A DNA stretch of 64,000 nucleotides from Ulva prolifera. Its lineage: Eukaryota; Chlorophyta; Ulvophyceae; Ulvales; Ulvaceae. The translations under genes were made by a program, and so were the position numbers. The stretch spans positions 4,325,354-4,389,353 of the forward strand of contig CM041198.1 in assembly GCA_023078555.1 (NCBI GenBank), read 5' to 3'. Numbering within the stretch: position 1 is the first letter of the stretch; each line of letters opens with the position of its first letter. The notes beneath the pieces are model-generated. The model ran no database searches. It saw only the letters and a program-made list of their open reading frames with translations, and was not told where the DNA came from. Positions 42,705 through 53,568 of the stretch are shown one piece after another.

Positions 42705-44500
42705 ATAATTGCAGAAATTGTGTTCAGCTAAGCGGGTGAGCACGATATCAAGATGTTTTGCATGATCCTCCTCGGAACGTGGAAGGACAATTATGTCATC
42801 TAAGTATGCAAGGCAGATTTTGCCAATGAGGCCTTTGAGCACAACATGTACTGCCTGCTGAAATACATATGGTGCATTTGATAGCCCAAAAGGCATCACT
42901 GTCCATTGATAAAGACCGTCTGGTGTGCGGACTGCTGTTTTTGGGCCTGCTGCATCGGATAATTTGATCTTATGGTAACCTGACTGCAAGTCCAATGCAA
43001 TGAAGCATTTGTGACCTTGTAATTATCAAGCAATGTGTCTATCCTTGGAAGTGGGTATGTGTTCTTGATCGTGTTCTCATTGAGATATCGATAGTCAATA
43101 CACAACCTCGATTTCCCTCCAGGCTTGGGTGCAAACAAAACTCATGATGCCCAGGGTGATATGGATGGTTTGACCCGCCCCATGCTGATGAGGTGCTGAA
43201 GCTGCTTTTCCAGCTCTGATTGTTCGAGAGGAGTAAGTCTATACTGTCTGGCTGCCCTTGGGCGTGTGCCTGGCAGCAAGTCTATGTCCATCTCAAAGCC
43301 AGTGGCTGATGTGTGAGGTGGAGCTGGGCCAAGTGTGCCGGCTGGCTCTTTATGCTTGTTGATGATGTTCTGTACGGAAGTTGGTATTGTGTCCGCAGCC
43401 TGAGGCTGATGGCCAGGGGCGACTTGTTCTGACAAATATCCCTTTTTCCGAGTGCTGGCACAACATACATTGGTGGACTCAATGGTAGGCTTGATATGTG
43501 CTATGAATAGAGGGTGTTTACCCATACGCGCTTTGCTAGTCAACGTCTTGAGTTCCCGTTGTGAAATCACAAAATCATTCAACTCGCTGGATTCTGTGGT
43601 GTGTTTATTGTGATCAATGTGAATGACACAAAACCATGGCTTGCCTTTCCTCTTCCTCTTGTATGGCTGCGCAGGAGGAGGGATAGATATGACAATGCGA
43701 GGCTTCTTGAAAGTGAGTTGCATGCCTACATGCGATATGACATCCAGTGCAAACAAGGCTTCATTGGGTTTGACAGCTGTTGGTGCGGTCGGTAGTGACT
43801 CAACCACCGTATATTTGATCTGCGTGTTATGTCTCCCAACTCGGGTGTCTAGATGAACGTGCCCAAGGCAAGATGCTTCAGATGCGGAAACACCCAGTGT
43901 GACAATATATGTGCGTGTCCAAGCAATATCATGCCGGTCCAGGAATGCCCGGGTGATCATGCTGTGGTTTGATGCTGTGTCAATCAATGCTTGCGCATAG
44001 TGGCCCATGATTTTTGTGGGCATGGTGCACATCAAGTCCATGAATTCGGCAGGCTGTAGTGATACGGCGGCTTTGTGCACAGGCATGATCGATGCACGTT
44101 GATTGGTGACGAGGGTGCAAATGTGGTATTTCTGCTTGCCGGGGACTGCTGTGGCGGAGTGATATTTCAAAATATTACACGCTTCGTCCACTGTGGGTTG
44201 GGTATGTTGTTTCAAAAACGGCGTGATGGATGAGGATTCAAATACCCGTGCAGGAATGACAAGGGTGATTTTGTGGCTATGCATGTCAATAGTATGAATG
44301 TGTCTAATGGCCACTTGGGCCTCGTCACTACATGGCAGAGTGACGGTAATGTTATGTATGAGCTTGTGCAGATCAAACAATGACTCACCTTCTGATTGGA
44401 GGTTTGAATCAAAGTGTGACTCTGCGTGTGAACAAAGTGCTGGTGCCAAGGCATGTGGCTCTACCGCCCACTGTGGGCACAATATGGACGGTTTGCCCAC
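42705..44500 (-). pseudogene. Gypsy protease and reverse transcriptase part (fossil)
   Basis: The open stretch 44500-43142 holds a gag-pol linker and a retropepsin-like domain (ALIDTASNHSMITR near 43980). A region leading to RT follows, with RQYRLTPLEQSELEKQLQHL near 43230. RT then shows [20 protein letters not shown] (43110), [20 protein letters not shown] (42990) and LAYLDDIIVLPR (42815). Truncated inside RT. Confidence 0.85.
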
Positions 44501-44503
44501 CTC

Positions 44504-46848
44504 TCAGCGGATGTGTGTAGGTGTGTTATCATTAGGTGCACGTGATCGCTTAGGCTTGAAGATGCCTTTGCGATTGGGTTCATACCGGTCACGCTTCTTG
44601 TCTTGCTTGGCGTCCTGTCTGGCTGATGGGGTATACCCCGTTGGAATGGGTGTGGACCAACGAGTATTGTTGAACTCGTCGGTGAAGAATGTCGCTACAA
44701 TCTCGGGTGGAATGATGCGTCCGAACGTCGGGCAGTCGCAACGCTTGTGCATGGCTGCGGCTGGGTTAGACCTGTTGGGCGGGCATATTCCGCACTGCTT
44801 GAGATGGTACTTGAAGTACATACGTAGCATAAGCTAGCAAATGCCGATGGGGGTTGTGGCGATGGTTGAGGGTAGGGCCTCTCTTGCTCGTGACAAAGCA
44901 TAGCTCAGAGTCTTCTCGCCGCCGGCAAGTTCGCGGCCGATTGCGGTGAGCAGTTCTGCGGTGACAGTGACGTTGGGGAGTGCACGGAGCTGCTGGAAAA
45001 GGCTCCGGAATCTAGCCTCGTCCTTGGTGGTGAGCATTTCCGTCAAAAACGGGACGTGGCCGGGACGATCTTGGCCCTGAGTGTTGCTGATTGGGCGAGA
45101 CTGCACATGTTTCCTCTGATCATTGGTGTGCATGGCGGCTGCGGCTGCCTGTAGAGGTCTGTCAGGTTGTGGCGCATGAGGTTTGCGCTTGTGCTGTAAC
45201 CTAGCATAGTCGAACTGATTGTTCGATGTGTCAAGTGTGAAACGCTGAACTGTGTTGGCTGATTCGCGCACACGGAGTAATTGAGTCACGCTCCACTCAA
45301 CAAACGCGGTGGCCACCGAATCTAACTTGTCTGTGCACTCATGCATAGCGGGCTTCAGCTCATCATTGCATTTGGTGAGAAGCTGTGAGAGTGGTGAGAA
45401 CATCATGAGGATGGGGGTGATCTTAGACGATGAGTCGGACTTTATAAGATTTTGAAGCTTCACAAACAGGATGCACGCGAATTCAAGTCGTGGCTGCTTC
45501 CCTGGCATGTGTGCATAATCAAAAAAATCAGCCGGTAATACTCCGTGATATGATGGACTAGCTCGTTGAAGTCGATTACTTCCTTTGCGCTGTATGACTA
45601 CCATGATTGTTCAATATTATGTCGAAACTAGTCACTCGTGAAGTAATAGTCTCTGATTGTGTCGAGTCAATGGCGTACTGTGCAATTTGATTGCAACGCA
45701 GTCGATTGTGCTGCAGCATAGTGTTGCTCGGCTCGTGACATCGTTGACGTGAGATGTTGTATGACTTGTCGCTCTGAGAGATGTTTACAGTTTGCTCGGG
45801 CATGCAACACGTCACTCTGATACTTGTGCCATCGAACTCTGACAGGTGTTCACCTCGGGAACCCAAAAACGACGGGACTTTGATGTTCCGAAACGTGTAT
45901 TCGGCGTACCTAAACCATGTCGATGAGGGTTCGTCGTCGAACTGGGGTTGGTAGTGATGATGCGGCGTCTGGTAGTGATGAGCGTGTGGGTAGGATGGTC
46001 TGTACCTGGGCAGCCGAGGACGATGAGCAGTCCCGGAATTGAATGGCTTCTGATTTGACGAGCTCCGTCACGTTGATCTCGGGCTCCGGTTCTTCGATTA
46101 GCTCCATACAACATCCCGGGACAAAAACGCATGGAACATAGCACGCACGACTTCAAATAGACTGATTTCTGCTAACTTGGCAAGATGGATAATCGCAGCT
46201 GCAGGGCTGGTGATCGCGGGTGAGGCTTTGAGTGCCGCCGCCCGTTTGTCAATCGCCAGCATGTCTATACCTTCGCTTGGACAGGACATGACAGCCAGGC
46301 CATCTTGAACGTCCGGAAGTCTGATGCAAAAACATAAGGGAGGTCGAGAACAGGTTGCCCAAACCTCGGACCAAGCCAGCAGACCGTGGCCATGGACATA
46401 GGGCTCAAAAGATTCCTAGTGACACCAGGGTTTAGTCCCAGAGCAAAGTCGCACGTCGAACTATTCTCAGCGGTCAATGCTGCTGCGATGGTTCTGCGGA
46501 CGAGCGGGGTTCTAGGGCCTTGAACGGCAAATCGGACTCAGCAAGTTCCTCATTCACTAGGACCAATCTCGCATCTTTCTGTGCGGTGGTAAGCAAATTA
46601 CGCGACGCACTTTAGCCCGACATGCCCCTAGATACTTCACAATACACCTTGCCGAGCCACTGCAAGTGACCTATGGTCCTACGGATTGTGTCAACGTCGT
46701 CATGTGTGAACGTGGACAGTCCTGGGATCATGCAATGCGCGTGATCAACGGTCAGGTTTAAGCCCCTAGGATCAACAATAGACTGCATAACTACATCCCA
46801 TATTGGAACATTCGTCATTGATTCATCAACCATACTGATCTGCAACAA
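44504..46848 (-). pseudogene. Gypsy gag region (fossil)
   Basis: It begins shortly after the primer site. An upstream section (46848-46098) codes VDESMTNVPIWDVV and TIRRTIGHLQWLGKVYCEVS but matches no gag known to me and could be an extra open frame. 45604-44834 is a charged, glutamine-rich capsid-like region. 44830-44504 has a zinc-knuckle-like CGICPP...HKRCDC and a basic tail (KQDKKRDRYEPNRKG) shared with 33611-33811. Broken. Confidence 0.65.
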
Positions 46849-46892
46849 AGATGATGATGTTAGGGCAGAGAGTCTTAGCGAATCGATACCTG

Positions 46893-47903
46893 TCTAGGAC
46901 TAGTTGTCCGTGGTCACTGAGCGGACCTCGATGTGCTTGATGCTGGGAAGTTGAAGGGATATGGCTCCGTCATGGGGACCGATGTGATCACTAGAATTTA
47001 TGAAAAGAGAGTAAAGGTTTAAGAATGCGTGATAGTCAAAATCAGAACAGAGTGCATAAATGGTTGCGCCCCATCCGAGCGTAAAACTGTGTCGGACCCA
47101 GCAAGCGCGCAGTATAAATACTGCTGTGAACGCGCCCAAGACTACCCCCTGCTAAGGCTGGCCTCGCCAAGATGCCGCACAGAATGCGAGCACCTCAATG
47201 ATATCCCGATCATCTGCGGGAATATCAGTAAGTTGTGGTGTATAAGTGTATGTACACGACTTTAAACGCTGAGTGCGCGGAGTCTGTGCTCAGTCTTGCC
47301 ATGCATGCCGGACAGTGAGGATCCGTGACCTAAGAGTCCCGATATTCTGGCGTCACAGTATAACGGGCATGCCGAAAAAGATGAGTCCGACACTTGTTTA
47401 GTACATTCTGTGTTCCACCTTGGCTCGAGCCGCCACGGTGCGTGACGCAAGGGCTTGGGCTGTGATCTGCCCGTAGCTTGTGCACACTAGCGCATGAATT
47501 GCTGAGTCTGAAATGTGAGCATGTGGACATGAGAAGTTCATAGAGCGCAGCATAGTCGCTTAGCACGCAAGTAGTGATATAAGCACCTAATTAAAGCGCT
47601 CTAAGGTGTGTTCTTGTGCCTGTTTAAGCGCACTTCCAATTTGAGATCGAATCGTTCAGTCGTTCGCGCAATTGTGATCATGATTGAGCTGGTCGACATT
47701 GTGCACTCGTAGCCACATCGAGCGTCAACACACGATGCTTTGTATGCTCGCATTTAGTGTGCACAATCTTTCAAAATTTTCAAACACCAACATGGGGTTG
47801 TACATAAGTTGTACATTGTGAATTTAATGATGAAAAGTTGTGCACACCACGCAACTAGTTATGATGCCCAGCCTGCGCCAGAGTGAGGTGCCACCTCACG
47901 ACA
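46893..47903 (-). repeat. Long LTR (1011 bp) of the gypsy element
   Basis: On the plus strand it reads TGTCTAGGACTAG to CCTCACGACA. Nearly the same sequence stands alone at 61386-62410. It contains GTATAAATAC near 47110, a TATA-type box usable in either direction. The flank GGTATCG on the minus-strand inner side marks this as the 5' LTR of the minus-strand element. Confidence 0.8.
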
Positions 47904-48290
47904 GCGCCCGCGTCATCCCCGTCAGGAGGCGGTCCAGCCGACAAGGCTAGACCACAAGAGGATCCATTGCATGCCCCTCCACCGCAGCCCCCGGGAGAGC
48001 ATGCAGGTGGCACCGTAGGTGGGGGGCGAAGTGTGTCATCAGGCAGCTTCACCGGCAAGGCTGTAGCCGCTTCCTCAAGATCGGGTTGACGTCATCGTCA
48101 ATCAATCCCTTGCAAGCCTGCACAATTTCAAACCACGTGGGGAGTGTTCTTTCAGCAACCAGGAAATCCCAATTATGATGTTCAGCGAGGTCCTGGACAA
48201 AAACGGGACATAAGGCACCGCATCACATCTTTCAGATGCACATGACAACTTTAGAGTAGCCGTATCACCTTGCTGTCATGAATTTTCGGG
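47904..48290. other. GC-rich, proline-rich open stretch, unassigned
   Basis: The region just outside the LTR is GC-rich (47904-48090), with open frames on both strands. It may be a host exon cut by the LTR element. No family recognised. Confidence 0.3.
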
Positions 48291-48295
48291 TCCGT

Positions 48296-49412
48296 CTAGT
48301 GCCTGTTCCCACTGTTGCCAAACCCCACTGCATCTTGAGCACGTTTCTTCCCGGCACATTTACATGCAGCGTTGTTACATGCCACACATTGCCAGAACCC
48401 GAAGTCCAGGCCATCGCTCTCAGAAAGGCCTAGTGTAGGATTCCAAACAAGCCCACGCCTCGCTAAAATGCCAATTAGATACAAAGCACGAAGGCCTTGC
48501 TTGTGTTTTGGGTGATATCTTGCAGTTGTTAAATCCGATGAAATTAACGCTGCCCGATCGGGCGGGAAAAACATCGCAAGAGCCAGGACGCGAGGCGACG
48601 ACATCAGGCTCGAAGCCACAAAGATCACATTAGGGACAGCCGATCGTCCGTAACCGCCGTTGACATTGTAATGCACCTATGTGTAGTCAGACTCCTGCAT
48701 GTTCAAGATATAATAGGGGACGTTGTAATGACGACTCCATGGCCTGCGCCTCCCCCGTCGACGCGACCGATAGCTTCGATCTCCATCATAACGCGGGAGC
48801 AACCCTCCGCACGTAATACCAAAAGCAGACCGGTAATCCCAAAGCCAGCCAGCGTATCCGGAGCAGCGGGAACCGGCCAGCCAGACTCTTGCACATTGCC
48901 GAGATGAAACCAGGCTAACCAAGGCATGCCTCAATTACCACATGAATTACCGGGATTGACAGGTAGAAGAGATCAAAAGAGCATGTTGAGAATGAAGACT
49001 TTCAGCTGCCCCCGGCGTTTCTATATCCAACACACAGTCCATTATCTGACTCGCTGTATCGACCGGCAGCTTCACGACATCGAGAATCCACTTGGAACTC
49101 CGATGACGTCATGACATGGAAATCACCACGACAGTCTAGTCGTGCAGCGCAGCATAGGCCACACTTCACAAACCTCCTGGACAGAGCATCGTACCACAGG
49201 CATGCAGCCGTCTTCCAAGTAGCTGTCGAAACCATCAACCCGAGCCTTGTAGAATCCGTTGTCTCGGGCGGGCGATGGCCAACCGCCCTCGACGACGCAC
49301 CCAATACACAAACGCCAACTTGTAACGGGGAGCCATCGGCAAAGGTGCGAGCCGCAGGCCCGTAATTGCACACCCGTGACAATGTCTCAACAAGATCGAC
49401 AACCCGTGACAT
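48296..49412 (-). CDS. Possible spliced gene, function unknown
   Basis: Three coherent minus-strand stretches follow one another: 49412-49002, 48927-48703 and about 48680-48296. The last begins after ACACATAG| and encodes VHYNVNGGYGRSAVPNVIF and, near its end, a CVACNNAACKC cysteine cluster before a stop at 48296. Residue use is more protein-like than the antisense frames. No domain could be named, and the junctions between the first two stretches are unresolved. Confidence 0.35.
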
Positions 49413-49464
49413 GTCACGGGTGAAAGTCGTTCTTGCAGTGTAAGGTTTTTACAGACTCATAAGA

Positions 49465-50720
49465 AGCTGTCAACATGCCCGCTGGCTCGAGTCATTCTCA
49501 CGCATTGACTGGAAAACAACTCATATTCCGGGTGATAAGAATGTAGTGGCTGATGCTGTCGTGCCACACACTTGCCAACAACGGAAGTTGTGCTGCACGA
49601 TGGTCACACTTTAGCCGGCTGAGCGGCCGCATGAACCTTACAGAGCGTTGGCACTGACCAGCCTTCTAGTACGCAGGTCGCCTAGCCAGGCGCCGGCCTT
49701 GTCGGAGGGTTTTCCACCGCTGGCATTATCACCGCCACCCTCACGTGGCATGGTCATTATGGACTCCCCCCGGGGTTCCCCATCGGCATGGCATACTGCC
49801 GACAAACCGGCCGCCACGACTCTGTGTTCCCCCGGGCACATGCTCGTCAGGATCTGCGCCGGGCGATGGGGCTGCTCAACCCAAGAAACCCTGCTTACCC
49901 GGTAATCCGGGACATGTTACGGCAGGCAACTGCCACCCCCACGGCCATCATCACGGGCACCTCAGCCGCTGCCCCCTCTCCAGGCGGCAGCGTCCTCTCA
50001 GCCGGTCAAGCCGTGCTCCAGTCGCCGGGCAGCACCGTCTTGTAAGCAGCCCAACACCTTCGCTTCCCTCAGGCCGCGGCCGAAAGTCGTGAACTTGGCG
50101 AGCAGCCCGGCCCCAAGCAGCGTGAACTCCGAGCTGCCCTCAGAGGTGGTTGACTTCGAGGGCATCGACTTGGAACCCCAGACGTTCCAAGAGATCGGTG
50201 CGGACCTGAACTCGCAGCACAACCGACACGTTACTCTTGATGTTGCAATAGTATCATTCTGGGAACGCTTGCATTAGGGATATGCTCATGACCCCACATT
50301 CCGTGCACCTCCGCACAAGTATAGGTTCGACAAACAACTCCAAGCATATTTATGGGGCCACAAGCTAGTGATTCCGGACCATGATGGACTGCGAAAACAG
50401 ATTTTGTTGTGGCGTCATGTACACCCGTGGCATGCACACATGGGAAATCATCGCACACAAGCACTCATTATGGACATACTCTATTGGCCTGACATTAGCA
50501 TGGACATTAAATCATTCATTTCACAATTTCATTTATGTCAGATAATGAAATCTCCAGGCTGTTCTGATAGCACTTTGACCCCGCTACCTGTTCCCGCAGC
50601 GTGCTGGTGGGTGGTGAGCTTGTATATGATCAATCACTTACCGCGCACTGCCTCAGGGTATGACTGCATCGTTGTTTTTGTGGACCAGTTCTCCAAGATG
50701 CAGAGCTTAGACCTGCGCTG
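49465..50720 (+). pseudogene. Ty3/gypsy RNase H tail and integrase fragment (fossil)
   Basis: RWLESFSRIDWKTTHIPGDK followed by NVVADAV (about 49475-49560) is the typical end of gypsy RNase H. A proline/serine-rich spacer follows (49600-50280). Next is the integrase HHCC finger (WHAHMGNHRTQALIMDILYW...CQIMKSP, about 50420-50560) and the start of the core (DCIVVFVDQFSKM near 50660). The rest of integrase is missing. Orientation is opposite to the neighbouring chromovirus piece, so this is a separate fossil. Broken. Confidence 0.75.
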
Positions 50721-50879
50721 AGCAAACTCGATAGTCCGGGTTTTGGTAAGTTCTTTTTCTAACACATCTATCCACATTAGTGTATGCCTTTGGGGATATG
50801 CAGCGAAATGGGTGTTGAGACCTATTGGTCTGGTCTTGGGTAACAGACCTCGATGGCAGTAAGAAGAAGCAGTGATGGG

Positions 50880-51140
50880 TCAAGATTGCCGCAGCACGAG
50901 GGCTGTATAGGCACAAGTAGAGCAGGTGTACACTCACACGCAAGGATGCGACGTGCCACTGCAGAAATGGATGGCGCCCCAATCGGACCACTATCAAGCG
51001 TGTCTGGTCCCAGCAAGCGCTCGGTATAAATACCGGGTTGTGTGCGCCCAGGTCAATCCCCCCCGTCAAAGCTGGCCTCGCCGAATCGTGCCGCATAACT
51101 GCCACACTGATCCTAGACCCCGCACAAGCTCGGGAAATCT
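50880..51140 (-). repeat. Diverged gypsy-type LTR segment
   Basis: It shares with the LTRs at 46893 and 61386 the order GGGGCGCC/GCGCCCC, CCAGCAAGCGC, GTATAAATAC, GCGCCCAGG and GCTGGCCTCGCC. Ends are not definable. Its orientation fits the 3' end of the minus-strand chromovirus at 52330-53568. Confidence 0.5.
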
Positions 51141-51249
51141 TAATTGTGGCTCACAGAGCCTGATATGAGTGTAAGCAAGGCTACGCACGTAATTCGTGGG
51201 CAGCTCGGGATGGCTGCACATATATTATCGTGCATGCCAACCCTTCTCC

Positions 51250-51669
51250 TCATGTTGTAGGACGAAGCACACAACGCAAGGCGTAATCACGGTAAGGGCC
51301 CCAGAGGTGGGGGCAAGACCGGGGCTTTGTAACAAGAGCCGGTGCCGCGTTTGCCCAGCAAACGGGGTACATGAGGTCCGAGAAGGACATCACCAGATCA
51401 TCCAGATAATGGCCCAACACACGGCCGTGTGACTGGGTGACCACCTCAATAAAATCATGCAAGCTACGCTCACGGGCGCGGGCGGCAGCAACAGTAGACC
51501 GCTCAATCCGCACAATAGCGACAAGCTTGGGCTTAAATTCATCCCCGCTAACGCCGGAGGTGGGGGTCTTGGACACCTCATTCATAAAGTTCTGAACGTT
51601 AACCAGCAACCGCTTAATCTTGGAGCTGGTCAAGGCAGAGCCCTCCGACGCGGAAGGATGCCACAGCAT
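51250..51669 (-). CDS. Open reading frame, unknown
   Basis: A 139-residue frame with regular hydrophobic spacing (SKIKRLLVNVQNFMNEVSKT, KLVAIVRIERSTVAAARARE, LGHYLDDLVMSFSDLM) looks like helical protein. It lies between the chromodomain of the minus-strand gypsy fossil and its putative LTR. It may be an extra 3' frame of that element or part of an unrelated gag. No family is recognised. Confidence 0.3.
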   Translation of the reverse strand: MLWHPSASEGSALTSSKIKRLLVNVQNFMNEVSKTPTSGVSGDEFKPKLVAIVRIERSTVAAARARERSLHDFIEVVTQSHGRVLGHYLDDLVMSFSDLMYPVCWANAAPALVTKPRSCPHLWGPYRDYALRCVLRPTT

Positions 51670-51674
51670 AGCAG

Positions 51675-52329
51675 CAAGTTAGATAAGGTGGACAACCCCA
51701 CAAAGGTTGAATGTGTGTAGCAGTGTGAGCGGCATGACATAAGGTGCGGCCACACCGGCACACATTGACAAGAACTAAACCCCGTAAGTGCCTATCGAGG
51801 GTGTAACTGGTGCATTCAGGTAGTGTAACACGCTATATGGCAAGTACGTGCTACCATGCCGAGGTTCCAATCCGGTGAATGACCGTGCCCAACATGACGA
51901 GTGCTGCGGGGATGGCATAAGTGGTTCCGATATGATCGTGCACATGGACCTAAGACCAAGAAATATCGGCGGAGCGGGCAGGATACGGTCGAGAATATCT
52001 TGCGTCGGACCCAACTCCTCATGACCGGTAACGCCCAAGTAACTGCTCTATGAATCCAAGTGTCCCCTTCAACAAATAGTAAGGCACATCAATGGCCTAG
52101 CACAGGCTCGCAGCACAACATGAGGAGAATTGCTGGCTGGAACCTTCTGCAACAAGCTTCGGCTTGGACTCACGCAAGCGCGCTGATTCGCGTCGCGTCC
52201 TCGGCACTAAGCGCGGTGGCCTCGACATTGTGGCCGGTGCAGTGTCCACGCCACGTGTACTATGCGCACGCTAGAAGAGGTGTGCCAGCCGTGCGCGTGC
52301 ACCGCGCGGGAATTGTGCAATCATCACTT
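51675..52329. other. No gene recognised
   Basis: Sequence between the unknown frame and the chromodomain. No repeat or clear frame was noticed. Confidence 0.3.
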
Positions 52330-53568
52330 AGCGTTGTTTCGCAGATGCATTTTGAAACAGGTAATCCGCGAGCTTGTCAAAACAATTATGCAACTCACCA
52401 ACAGGCAACCAGAGGTCGTGTTGAGAAGAGTATCCTTTCCACCGGACAAGATAATGCGGACCTTTAAGGGGCCCCGTGTCATGTGATAGTGCCGTCGGCG
52501 TGTGCGTGCGCCTAAAATCTAAGACGGCCTCGACTTCGAAGATATTGTCAGCGTCCGTATCCGGGCACGTCGCAGGAGAGGTGCTACACTCATGAAATTG
52601 AGCATCAACATAAGGTTTAAGGCTGAGAAATGGAATACATCATGAATCCTTAGCTCTCGTAATGTGGTAGGTAGTCGCAGCCGCGCAGCCCTTGTCCCAA
52701 TCAAGGCCAAGATGCGACAAGGGCCAGCCCACCTGGTGGTGAATTTGCGTCTAAGCGCCGGGTGATGCAACGCAAGTTTGTACAATGACAGAAGCACATC
52801 TTTGCCTACTTGGAATTGTTGTGAGCACTCATGGTGAACTGTGGAAGACCACATGCTTTGTTTGGCCTCTGAGAGTGCTTGCTTGGCCAAATGATAATAC
52901 ATTCTGTGCAAAATACACGTATGCACACGCCATGTTTGTGGGAAGCCAAATTGTGATAGTCCAGTGATAAGACCGCTCTACCACTGAACTGTCACAAAAG
53001 CTGGGTCCTCTGAGATTGAGGCAGGTCAATCCGCAACTTCTCCGGCCCGTTTTATCACCAATCCAACCAGACTCTCACTGGTTCCTGAGGTGACCTCACA
53101 GCGTGACTCGAGTGGCCGCGACACCATGTGCAAGGCAGGGATCGAACCGCCGATCTCGGGTTCCCCATCTTTTGTGACAGTCCAGTGATAACACCGCTCT
53201 ACCACTGGACCCTTGTACGTCGCGACGTGCAAGAGTCCAGTGGTAGAGCGGTCTAACGCGGTAGGCGACAATGGTGGTGTAATGCGGTTGAGTTGAAAGG
53301 GGCTACAGCCGGTGCTTTCACTCTTTGAACTATTAATGCTGAATTCAACATGCGGCAGGAAGGAGTCCCAATTGCCGTACGCGGGGCCGAAAAAGTGTCT
53401 GAGCGCCTCCTCAATGACTCTGTTGAGGCGCTCCACTTGGCCGTTGGCTCTAGGGTGATATGAAAACGTCAAGCGGAGTTGAATGCCTATGTGCTCGCAG
53501 ACAGATTTGAAAAACGTATTATTCCACTGCACGCCCCTTGTTGTGAGATACCTCTCACACTGGCTCAT
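52330..53568 (-). pseudogene. Chromovirus (Ty3/gypsy) integrase and chromodomain end (fossil)
   Basis: In minus order, the second half of the integrase core appears first (GIQLRLTFSYHPRANGQVER near 53480, FGPAYGNWDSFLPHVEFSIN). The GPY/F-like linker follows (FQVGKDVLLSLYKLA, RRKFTTRWAGPCRILALIGT, RIHDVFHFSAL, 52926-52600). Last is a chromodomain, HYLVRWKGYSSQHDLWLPVG with a tail near 52470-52340, which directs integration to chromatin marks in this clade. A tRNA-like repeat cluster splits integrase from linker at about 52952-53253. Broken and truncated upstream. Confidence 0.8.
52952..53253 (-). mobile_element. tRNA-derived SINE with duplicated A-box hairpins
   Basis: On the minus strand GGGTCCAGTGGTAGAGCGGT (A box, near 53210) is followed about 60 bp later by GGCGGTTCGATCCCTGCC (B box, 53144-53127), forming a polymerase III promoter. 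A second hairpin copy, TGTGACAGTTCAGTGGTAGA onward, closes the region at 52996-52952. A third (AGTCCAGTGGTAGAGCGG) lies at 53233-53252 in the opposite sense, so 53192-53252 forms a long palindrome around CGTCGCGACG. The cluster splits a gypsy integrase, so it is an insertion. The exact ends are uncertain. Confidence 0.6.

Larger units (their letters stand above)
42705..47903 (-). mobile_element. Ty3/gypsy element, 5' part on the minus strand, broken
   Basis: In minus orientation the order is 5' LTR (47903-46893), primer-site-like GGTATCGATTCG directly inside it, gag region, protease and part of RT. The element is cut off at about 42705, within RT. RNase H, integrase and the 3' LTR are missing. 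A handful of breaks are present in what remains. The family is the same as the plus-strand fragment at 33521-36180. Confidence 0.8.

Noticed and set aside
43601-44837. Plus-strand frames opposite the gypsy protease and gag
   Set aside because: They lie antisense to recognisable minus-strand domains.
46265-46848. DIRS-type reverse transcriptase
   Set aside because: A faint likeness in the GHLQWLGKV stretch was considered, but the position just after a TG...CA LTR and primer site, with gypsy RT downstream, makes this untenable.
53127-53215. A functional tRNA gene on the minus strand
   Set aside because: A and B boxes are present but no acceptor, anticodon or T stems can be paired properly. 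It is a tRNA-derived repeat.
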